Source of the DNA: a virus
DNA length: 63,559 nucleotides
IMG/VR virus record: IMGVR_UViG_3300036979_000143
Span: 1-63,559 of that record
Strand: one strand, 5' to 3'
The notes beneath the pieces were generated by a model, which was given only the letters and a program-made list of their open reading frames with translations, was not told the DNA's origin and made no database searches. Both the position numbers and the translations under genes were made by a program. Of the stretch, positions 57,991 to 63,559 are shown in pieces (the first letter of the stretch is position 1; each line of letters opens with the position of its first letter).

Positions 57991-58104
57991 TTGGAATCCT
58001 TTTAGGGTTGCGATAGCTATTTCGTTTGGAGTTAATGTTAAGAAACTATTACTTGGAATCCTTTTAGGGTTGCGATAGCTATTTCGTTTGGAGTTAATGT
58101 TAAG
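57991..58104. repeat. 52-bp direct repeat at the 3' end of the LRR protein gene
   Basis: The two identical copies are 57991-58042 and 58053-58104, 10 bp apart. Copy 2 encodes LTLTPNEIAIATLKGFQ near the C-terminus of the LRR protein; the stop codon of that gene is inside copy 1, and the same frame in copy 1 would encode the same residues with a different ending. It looks like the scar of a domain-swap or slippage at the fibre gene end. Confidence 0.8.
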
Positions 58105-59201
58105 GCACTTGGGCAATTCCGTAGATCTACAGCAGCTCCGGGATTTGCCGTTCCAAGGTTATAAAAAAGTTCAACTAATTGAGATCTACCAATTATAGAA
58201 TTAGGAGAAAAACTTATACTGTTTCGCATCCCTGTTGCTTTTACGGCTCTTATTTGTCTTGCAAATGTCACATTACTAGATTCGCTTAAATCTACAGCAG
58301 GATATATTAGTAGGGATTGACAATTTTGAAGAAAGTTTCCAGAACCAACTCGGCCTTGAATATCGATTGAACGCAAAGAATTGCATGGAGAAAAAGCATT
58401 TATGGTAGTAACACTGTAATCGAAAACTGTTGGAGGAAAATAAACCATAGCATTGCAGTTTTGACACATAGAGGATATATTAGTAGCAAGAGAAAGATCT
58501 AATTCTGGAAAAGCAATCAAAGATCGGCAATTCGAAAACATACTGCTGAAATATTGTAAATTGCTTGTATTAAAAGGAGTTACATATTGCAGTGCCTCAT
58601 TATTGGCTAAGAATTGATTTAGTTCTGATTTAATTGATGCCACATTTTCGTCAAATTCTATATATTTTAACGCATTATTTTGAATATTACCACTAACCCT
58701 GCAAAGAAGTTTTGCCGACTCTAAATTACGATTGTTAAGGATTTCTGAAACAACAAGATATGGGCCACAAGCTATAATATCAAGGAATGAAGTAGCTGAA
58801 ATGCTGCCTATTTGCGTTAAATTGTTTCCTGCTTGAGGAGTCACTTTTATAATTGCTTGCCTGTAACCAAATGGAGTGCCTGTGGAGGATGGTATTTGCC
58901 AGTATGAATAGTTATGTGTAGCGGTATATGACAGCCCTCCCGCCGCACCGAAGTTTTCTACAATCCCGTCTCCCCAATCTACAATAAATGCCCCTTGCAC
59001 GCTGATAGACGCAGTATTATAATTTGTATTAGTTACGGGAAACAAAGCATAAAAAACCTGATCTGAACTAACCACATTAGGAAAATCCAACCAAGATTCT
59101 GGCCTGTCCCAGTTGTATTTGTCAGAAGGTTGTATTTTTTTTATGTATTTATAAACCGCCAAAGAATCAGTATTTCCGCAATTGATTTCTATATTACGCA
59201 T
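58038..59201 (-). CDS. BspA-like leucine-rich-repeat receptor-binding candidate
   Basis: ATG 59199-59201 (MRNIEINCGNTDSLAV) follows the stop of the upstream gene; a frame nine codons longer overlaps it. The 387-residue product has an N-terminal PKD/beta-type part (VQGAFIVDWGDGIVENFGAA) and from about 140 a series of repeats of the form SSMFSNCRSLIAFPELDLS, typical of BspA-like (LRR_5 / surface protein) domains. LRR proteins of phages are candidate host-binding tips. Its 3' end is duplicated. Confidence 0.72.
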   Translation of the reverse strand: MRNIEINCGNTDSLAVYKYIKKIQPSDKYNWDRPESWLDFPNVVSSDQVFYALFPVTNTNYNTASISVQGAFIVDWGDGIVENFGAAGGLSYTATHNYSYWQIPSSTGTPFGYRQAIIKVTPQAGNNLTQIGSISATSFLDIIACGPYLVVSEILNNRNLESAKLLCRVSGNIQNNALKYIEFDENVASIKSELNQFLANNEALQYVTPFNTSNLQYFSSMFSNCRSLIAFPELDLSLATNISSMCQNCNAMVYFPPTVFDYSVTTINAFSPCNSLRSIDIQGRVGSGNFLQNCQSLLIYPAVDLSESSNVTFARQIRAVKATGMRNSISFSPNSIIGRSQLVELFYNLGTANPGAAVDLRNCPSALTLTPNEIAIATLKGFQVIVS

Positions 59202-59208
59202 AAATATG

Positions 59209-59724
59209 TTAAGAAATTTCAGTAACATTAAGAAACCCTGCCCCTGTCGTCATCCCTTGAAACGCAAACAAAGCACCAGAGATTGATGCTGTGTCTCCTG
59301 CTTCCAACGCTATAGAATAATTGCTAGCCGAAGCGATTCCTGAACCGAACAGGATGTAATAGGTTGATCCGTCAATACTGTTCGCAAACAATACCGCTTT
59401 TCTATTTTGGTTTGAGGACAAGATTTGCGCGGATGCGTTTACCGAAGAGAAAGTTGTTACAGATGCCGCTGATGCAGAATTCGGCAGTCCATCCTCATAA
59501 TAAATAGTCAGCTTGTCGCTTGCTCCGGGCGCAGTAGCAAGAGTGATAACAGAGTTTGCAGCTTGCGTGTAGGCGGTTGGCGCAGGGCCAGAAATCGAAT
59601 AATGAACAACTCCAGTTGTGGCGTTTGCAACTAGGAGTATTTGACTTAATTGGACGTTCACCCCAGTTAGCGTTACCGCTGCCCCTGCGATGGAAATGTT
59701 GCTAGGTTTGACGAGTTGTTTCAT
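59209..59724 (-). CDS. Structural, beta-rich protein
   Basis: This 171-residue beta-rich protein is Ser/Ala/Thr-rich and has no Cys (LTGVNVQLSQILLVANATTG; DKLTIYYEDGLPN). Overlaps the fibre anchor gene by one base. It could be a fibre chaperone or a short fibre segment; the sequence style resembles tail fibre domains. Function inferred from location in the fibre cluster. Confidence 0.6.
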   Translation of the reverse strand: MKQLVKPSNISIAGAAVTLTGVNVQLSQILLVANATTGVVHYSISGPAPTAYTQAANSVITLATAPGASDKLTIYYEDGLPNSASAASVTTFSSVNASAQILSSNQNRKAVLFANSIDGSTYYILFGSGIASASNYSIALEAGDTASISGALFAFQGMTTGAGFLNVTEIS

Positions 59725-60503
59725 TAGGATAGTGCGATTGCAAATGCGATTGCCTGTTGTGGTGTTGCTGCTCCTAGTGTTGATGCAGTGATTGTTTTCC
59801 AGCTAGGAGCAGACGAGTTGTTGCTTCCTAAAAACTGTCCGCTAGTTCCATTGGGAATGAACCCAGTTGTATTTAGCGCAGTTTGATATGGAATCTGGCT
59901 TGCGGCACCACCAAGAAGATTATTTACAGAAGTTGCTGTAGATGTGTTTGTAATCCAAGACAATCCTCCACTTCCGTTTGGTGAAAGCACCTGACCAACA
60001 GATCCAACAGGCAAAAATGTGGTCACTCCTGATCCAGTCTGATATGGTAGAGATCCAGCAGTCCCTGAAGCTAGGTTGTTTGCTCTGCCTGCAACAATAG
60101 AGGTGAAATTTCCACCAGAAGCTACCGCAGATCCAAAATTGATTGTTCCGCTAAAACTGGTATTGGAAAGTGTTTTATTGGAGATCGTCTGCGGGGTACT
60201 TGAATCAATAAAGTTTGAAAGTGGGAATGATTGAAATACACGCAAGATATAACACAATAACCCCTCGCCTGCATTTCTTGTTACCCCGGAAACCGATGCT
60301 GTATTGTTCGGGTCGCATGGAATAGTCCAAACTATTTTTCCGTTAGAAACATCTTTTTGTATAAGTCCGTAGAGTGAAAAAACAAGATTGTCTATCAGGC
60401 TTGGGACAGACTCATGGGAAATAATTGGATATGGGGTATCGGTGTCGCAAACACCATTATACCCGTCACTTGAGCCGTAATCTGATCCGCATCCACAAGA
60501 CAT
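59724..60503 (-). CDS. Tail fibre protein 2 (shared N-terminal anchor)
   Basis: This 259-residue protein starts with a Cys/Gly/Ser head (MSCGCGSDYGSSDGYNG) followed by an anchor closely matching the 56744 fibre: PYPIISHESVPSLIDNLV, VWTIPCDPNNTASVSG and GEGLLCYILRVF. The rest has fibre repeats (IPYQTALNTTGFIPNGTSGQ) and is shorter, lacking the C-terminal beta domain. Probably two fibres compete for or occupy the same attachment site. Confidence 0.75.
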   Translation of the reverse strand: MSCGCGSDYGSSDGYNGVCDTDTPYPIISHESVPSLIDNLVFSLYGLIQKDVSNGKIVWTIPCDPNNTASVSGVTRNAGEGLLCYILRVFQSFPLSNFIDSSTPQTISNKTLSNTSFSGTINFGSAVASGGNFTSIVAGRANNLASGTAGSLPYQTGSGVTTFLPVGSVGQVLSPNGSGGLSWITNTSTATSVNNLLGGAASQIPYQTALNTTGFIPNGTSGQFLGSNNSSAPSWKTITASTLGAATPQQAIAFAIALS

Positions 60504-60545
60504 AATAGGCAGTTTTGTTTAGAGGTTGATTTTTGTAAAGGGAAA

Positions 60546-60806
60546 TCAGCTTTTTGTGTAGTGCCAGACAGGTCGGACTCCACCACCTTTTGTGTCTATC
60601 CTGAATTTCTTCTTTTTCATTATTTTCAGAGTTGTTGCTCTTGACACAAGTGACTCGGCTTCTCCTAGGGACAAACCAAGTTCTTCCATCATTTGCTTCA
60701 TCGTCAAATACCCTTCAGGAACTACGTCAATTTTGCACCCAACTTCGTTCGCTATATCCTTTAGCCATTGATTTGCGCTTTTTTTTACCAGTTTGGTTGA
60801 TGCCAT
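60546..60806 (-). CDS. Small helical, possible HTH protein
   Basis: This 86-residue basic protein has LTMKQMMEELGLSLGEAESL, like a helix-turn-helix, followed by a Lys-rich basic tail. It overlaps the phosphoesterase gene by 22 nt. It could regulate late expression or bind DNA during packaging. Function unknown. Confidence 0.55.
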   Translation of the reverse strand: MASTKLVKKSANQWLKDIANEVGCKIDVVPEGYLTMKQMMEELGLSLGEAESLVSRATTLKIMKKKKFRIDTKGGGVRPVWHYTKS

Positions 60807-61543
60807 ATTTCGTCATGGTTGCGTTGCGTAATATACACAACGGATTGGTTGAGTTTTTCGTTGTAGTAGCCCCAAGCCCATGCCTGAGTCCACGCTAGGG
60901 TTGCTCTACGCCCCTTGGCGTAGTCCAAGGCTCCGCGCCGGGACAACGTGCCTATATTGTACCCGACTGCGCTGGTGAGGTTCCTTGCGCTCTGGATGGC
61001 CGTTTTATGGGTATGCACGAAGATGGCTTTTCGCCTAGTTCCGTTGGTACACAGATATTCTGCTGTATCCCTAGCGGCCATCTCATTATAAAGTACTCCG
61101 TGCTGGAAAACGATGTCGGCAAGATCGTAAGTTTGAAACACTCCTGAATACGGAATAGTGCGACATTTGATCTTTTGACACGTTTGGTCAATCTGTTGGC
61201 AGATTTTCTCCGCAGCATAGCCAATCGTAGGGCTTTTGCTGTTTCTCAATTTGAATGCTCTGTCTTCGTGATTCCCCATTACGAAAACGGATGGTCGCAG
61301 TTCCCTTAAATGCACTAGACCAGTATCAACATCAGGTTCAAGGTCGTCCCCGGTTGAACCAGATCCAATCCCGTTCCCCATTAGCCCGGTCATGTCGATT
61401 GCATCTCCTAGATGAGCTAGGAAATTAGGCTTAAATGCCTCCCGGAAGGTCATAAAAGCGTTCCACGCTTCTTTGTCCACGAACCGGGCGTGCGTGCAGC
61501 CCAAAGCAGCGAACCTCTTCCATTTGTTTACGATATTTGCCAT
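60785..61543 (-). CDS. Calcineurin-like metallophosphoesterase
   Basis: This 252-residue protein has motifs AALGCTHAR (C16, H18), HLGDAID (D47), MGNHEDR (N91, H92) and FVHTH near the C-terminal third. The first motif is normally GDxH; here Asp is replaced by Cys, so the first metal site may be altered. Such enzymes cleave phosphodiesters or phosphomonoesters. It stands between lysozyme and fibre genes, where a role in host nucleotide or cell-wall metabolism would be speculation. Confidence 0.8.
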   Translation of the reverse strand: MANIVNKWKRFAALGCTHARFVDKEAWNAFMTFREAFKPNFLAHLGDAIDMTGLMGNGIGSGSTGDDLEPDVDTGLVHLRELRPSVFVMGNHEDRAFKLRNSKSPTIGYAAEKICQQIDQTCQKIKCRTIPYSGVFQTYDLADIVFQHGVLYNEMAARDTAEYLCTNGTRRKAIFVHTHKTAIQSARNLTSAVGYNIGTLSRRGALDYAKGRRATLAWTQAWAWGYYNEKLNQSVVYITQRNHDEIWHQPNW

Positions 61544-62163
61544 TAGGGTTGTTGTAGGCAGCTTTCAACAGCCGCAGCTTCTGCTTCTCTGCGGCGAACA
61601 AGACCATCCAGACCCTTGTTTTGCCACAATCTTTTCATTTTCCTGATTTGTTCAGCAATTCCTGCGTAGTCTTTATCTGGTATCAAATCTTTGATTTTCC
61701 TCATCTCTTCCCTAGATTCACCTTTTAGGCTAGATCCCCGGTTAAAAACTAGGCTAACGATTGCTCCGTATGCGTCACCGCAAAGATCCTCGAGTTCCGG
61801 GAAAGTAGATTCCGCTAGATTTGCAAATTTCTTCCAAGTGGTGAACATGAATATCTTTTCTGCAAGGTTCCAAGGCATCTCTATTTTTGCCGCAGACAAG
61901 GTTTTTGTGTATTCTTCGCCACCCTTGCCTTTCTTGCCGCTGGCGTTTTCTACAAGCTGCCTCTGCTTTACTGGGAGGTAAGAAAATATCTCTCCCAGTT
62001 CTTCTTTTGGGTAATAGGCAGTGTCAATCCCTATTCCTATGGTCGGGCCTGATGCGCCTCCCGGCCAAGTAAAACGCTTTAAATATTTGTTGTAGTAACT
62101 TTCACCGCCTCCGACTTCATACGCATAGATCAGTTTTAGTGTGTTTTTAGATGGAGGTTTCAT
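61543..62163 (-). CDS. Endolysin (T4 lysozyme/pesticin-like muramidase)
   Basis: ATG 62161-62163 lies 7 nt after a perfect AAAGGAGG, so it is preferred over the six-codon longer frame. The 206-residue product has E16 in YAYEVGGGES and GPTIGIGIDTAYYP with T41 and D47, resembling the Glu-Asp-Thr set of lysozyme/pesticin-type (GH24-like) enzymes. YGAIVSLVFNRGSSL fits the lysozyme fold further along. It cuts peptidoglycan at lysis. Upstream overlapping holin-like and spanin-like genes complete a lysis cassette. Confidence 0.85.
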   Translation of the reverse strand: MKPPSKNTLKLIYAYEVGGGESYYNKYLKRFTWPGGASGPTIGIGIDTAYYPKEELGEIFSYLPVKQRQLVENASGKKGKGGEEYTKTLSAAKIEMPWNLAEKIFMFTTWKKFANLAESTFPELEDLCGDAYGAIVSLVFNRGSSLKGESREEMRKIKDLIPDKDYAGIAEQIRKMKRLWQNKGLDGLVRRREAEAAAVESCLQQP

Positions 62164-62461
62164 AGTCGTCCTCCTTTGCATTTTGAGTCAAAACTTGAGT
62201 GATTTTTTCCACGCGAGATGCGACTTCCTGAACCTGATTTGTTCCCATCTTCCACTCGTAGATTAATTTTCCTGTAACCATGAAGATCACTATTGCACCG
62301 ATGACATAAAACGAGTTGGTCGTGATTGTCACAAATCCAGCCAACGCTTCTGAAGGCAACGTATATAGATGGCAAACAGCCCAACGCCAGCTAATCTGAA
62401 TCAGGATAATTCCCAAAACAGAAAGTGACAACCTTTGCCAAGTTGCTGGGAGATTTGTCAT
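62147..62461 (-). CDS. Small two-helix membrane protein, holin or antiholin candidate
   Basis: ATG 62459-62461 overlaps the spanin stop (TAATG) and gives 104 residues. Two hydrophobic segments (about 14-32 and 45-68) are followed by a charged helical tail (YEWKMGTNQVQEVASRVEKI). The stop lies within the lysozyme start region. Topology and neighbours fit a holin or antiholin; which of the two candidates is the holin cannot be told from sequence. Confidence 0.6.
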   Translation of the reverse strand: MTNLPATWQRLSLSVLGIILIQISWRWAVCHLYTLPSEALAGFVTITTNSFYVIGAIVIFMVTGKLIYEWKMGTNQVQEVASRVEKITQVLTQNAKEDDYETSI

Positions 62462-62817
62462 TAGAATTTCATCTTGATAGCCAACCAAGTTGCTACAGCA
62501 AGAAGTTGCAATCCGAAAAAAACTCTCCAAGACCACAATTCTTTTAGGCTCTTGCGTTGTTTATCTTTCCAATAAACTGCATCATTCTGCGCTTTGGCTA
62601 AATCTTTTGATTGCTGATTAACTTGAGCCTCGTATGTATCGACTGCTGCAACAAGATCCTTGATAACGGCATTGCCTTCCGAACTGGAAATGTGTGGCTT
62701 TAGCCTTTCGATCCCAGTTTTTACAGCTACAACAGATGGAGCGGTGTACGGGGAAGGCTCTTTTGAAGCACAACCAATAAGAAACAAAGAAGCGCAAACA
62801 AGAATAATATTTTTCAT
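62461..62817 (-). CDS. Unimolecular spanin candidate (lipoprotein with C-terminal TM helix)
   Basis: This 118-residue protein has a signal peptide with lipobox FLIGC (Cys16) for outer-membrane lipidation, a periplasmic coiled coil (about 60-95, QSKDLAKAQNDAVYWKDKQR) and a C-terminal transmembrane helix (FFGLQLLAVATWLAIKM). This N-lipid plus C-TM layout is that of u-spanins such as T1 gp11, which fuse inner and outer membranes at lysis. It implies a host with an outer membrane. Overlaps both neighbours at stop/start codons. Confidence 0.82.
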   Translation of the reverse strand: MKNIILVCASLFLIGCASKEPSPYTAPSVVAVKTGIERLKPHISSSEGNAVIKDLVAAVDTYEAQVNQQSKDLAKAQNDAVYWKDKQRKSLKELWSWRVFFGLQLLAVATWLAIKMKF

Positions 62818-63017
62818 TATTGAAATTGTTTTTTAGTCCAAACAATCAGTTTAATTATTGCTGCAATGATTGCTATTGTTCCTGCCAGCAGGGAAACAAT
62901 AAGAGTTAGATTTTGAAGCCAAATGTGTGTGGAACCAAAAAATGATACAATCAAAGAGAACAAAGAAACAATTGCACTCGTTGGGCCAATTTCAGTTATC
63001 GTTGTGTTTTCACTCAT
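62817..63017 (-). CDS. Holin candidate
   Basis: This 66-residue protein has two hydrophobic helices (about 15-32 IVSLFSLIVSFFG and 36-60 LTLIVSLLAGTIAIIAAIIK) with a short turn and a basic end (KKQF). This is a typical small class II-like holin. It overlaps the spanin gene by one base and is the second membrane gene of the lysis cassette. Confidence 0.72.
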   Translation of the reverse strand: MSENTTITEIGPTSAIVSLFSLIVSFFGSTHIWLQNLTLIVSLLAGTIAIIAAIIKLIVWTKKQFQ

Positions 63018-63252
63018 TTTCGTTTATGTCAATTCCTTCCTCTTCTACAGGCCAGACAGGAGTTCCATTAAATGGAATAAGAGATTTTAGCCAATTATGC
63101 CAATCTGCCCAATAAGCGTCCGTTAGTTTATCGGAAGATGTTACCAAGATTCCATCTACTGTTTCAACTGGTTCGCACTTTTGAGTTGGGTGAGCAGCGT
63201 TAATAGAATCCAACTCTGCTTTCTGATCTATTGATATTGTCAGCCATTTCAT
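63010..63252 (-). CDS. Small conserved-type hypothetical protein
   Basis: This 80-residue protein begins MKWLTISIDQKAELDSINAA and includes TSSDKLTDAYWADWHNWLKS, a pattern that in my recollection recurs in aquatic phages next to fibre or lysis genes. It starts at ATG 63250-63252, overlapping the fibre-like stop as ATGA, and overlaps the holin gene by 8 nt. Function unknown. Confidence 0.65.
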   Translation of the reverse strand: MKWLTISIDQKAELDSINAAHPTQKCEPVETVDGILVTSSDKLTDAYWADWHNWLKSLIPFNGTPVWPVEEEGIDINENE

Positions 63253-63559
63253 ATCAGTGAAGTTCGCAGAGTTTCCATAATTATGTTTAGGCTTTTGAAA
63301 TCATTATTTTGTGCGTCTTGATTCTCCCCAAATCCTTTGCCGAAAATGGCGCAGGCTGTTCTTTGCTGGTCGTAGAAAGTTGCATTTCTCCCAATTAACA
63401 TAGGGCCAGATGCGCCAGTTCCCGGTAAAGCTAAAGGTTGACTTATTGGGTCGCCACCAACTGAAAAATATCCTAATCCGCCATCGAGATTCGCTTTACT
63501 ACTAAAGATCCCAACACTTCCGTATCCAGTAGGTAGTAGTGTTCCTGCTAAATAAACAT
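63249..63559 (-). CDS. Fibre-like protein, C-terminal part (joins 1-761 across the contig ends)
   Basis: Frame enters from the right edge, in phase with the gene that runs through 1-761, and ends with TGA 63249-63251. The C-terminal 90 residues include GASGPMLIGRNATFYDQQRT and AIFGKGFGENQD, reminiscent of C-terminal LamG-like domains of phage structural proteins. 127 bp of it (63433-63559) are the repeated end. The stop overlaps the next gene's ATG (ATGA). Confidence 0.75.
   Translation of the reverse strand, partial: VYLAGTLLPTGYGSVGIFSSKANLDGGLGYFSVGGDPISQPLALPGTGASGPMLIGRNATFYDQQRTACAIFGKGFGENQDAQNNDFKSLNIIMETLRTSLI
63433..63559. repeat. 127-bp direct repeat of the contig start (copy 2)
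   Basis: Identical to 1-127; see there. It marks the point at which the circular or permuted sequence closes. Confidence 0.95.

Noticed and set aside
63433-63559. True phage terminal repeat
   Set aside because: Exact 127-bp identity at contig ends is typical of assembly overlap (k-mer length); no packaging signal seen.

Overview
This window is one complete phage genome read from a circular or circularly permuted molecule. The first 127 bases (1-127) recur exactly as the last 127 (63433-63559), and a reading frame runs through the joint, so the unique length is 63,432 bp. Portal, large and small terminase, scaffold, capsid, tail tubular A/B-like proteins, a run of Gln/Ala-rich ejection proteins and a lysis cassette are present. 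No sheath, tape measure, integrase, DNA polymerase, primase or RNA polymerase was found. This fits a lytic, short-tailed (podovirus-like) tailed phage that borrows host replication enzymes. The host cannot be named. Many small genes follow an AATAAATAAA-type leader without Shine-Dalgarno, others have clear SDs (AAAGGAGG before the lysozyme), and the tail tubular protein ends in a DUF5977-like Ala-rich region often seen in Bacteroidota; together these are only weak hints.

Nearly every gene is on the minus strand, so genes are transcribed from high to low coordinates. In that direction: (a) 36.7-26 kb holds an ATP-grasp ligase, an Erv1/Alr-like protein, about 25 tiny accessory genes, a stray beta-helix adhesin with two companions, DUF3310 and a pyrimidine-dimer glycosylase-like protein. 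(b) 26-17.3 kb holds recombination and replication: RecT-like, Cas4/DUF2800-type nuclease, SSB-like, RusA, DUF1376 and a DnaC-like loader, then three paralogous coiled-coil genes with two tiny membrane peptides. (c) 17.3-14 kb holds TerS, tRNA-Thr, one lone plus-strand gene, TerL and a tRNA-Gln/Trp/Met cluster. (d) 13.6-11.2 kb holds a ParB - TET/JBP-like dioxygenase - glycosyltransferase cassette. (e) 11.1-0.8 kb holds a Cys-rich protein, portal, scaffold, four glycosyltransferase-like genes plus a methyltransferase, then the major capsid protein. (f) Across the joint and on from 63.5 to 61.5 kb lie a fibre-like protein, holin candidates, a unimolecular spanin candidate and lysozyme. (g) 61.5-50.4 kb holds a phosphoesterase, fibres and LRR protein, capsid-staple-like protein and tail tubular A and B proteins. 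(h) 50.2-36.8 kb holds ejection proteins and a 2,376-residue polyvalent protein with an HExxH peptidase motif and two ADP-ribosyltransferase-like domains.

The most striking points are: a likely DNA hypermodification cassette (ParB/TET-JBP/GT) without a cytosine-5 methyltransferase, together with a second sugar cluster between scaffold and capsid; a 5'-leader hairpin before three accessory genes whose stem varies by compensatory changes; an ATP-grasp/Erv1-like pair with a CxC active site; a tail adaptor enlarged by repeated beta modules; two fibres sharing one N-terminal anchor; and a 52-bp duplication at the 3' end of the LRR receptor-binding candidate. Many very short genes are supported mainly by stop/start overlaps (ATGA, TAATG) with neighbours.
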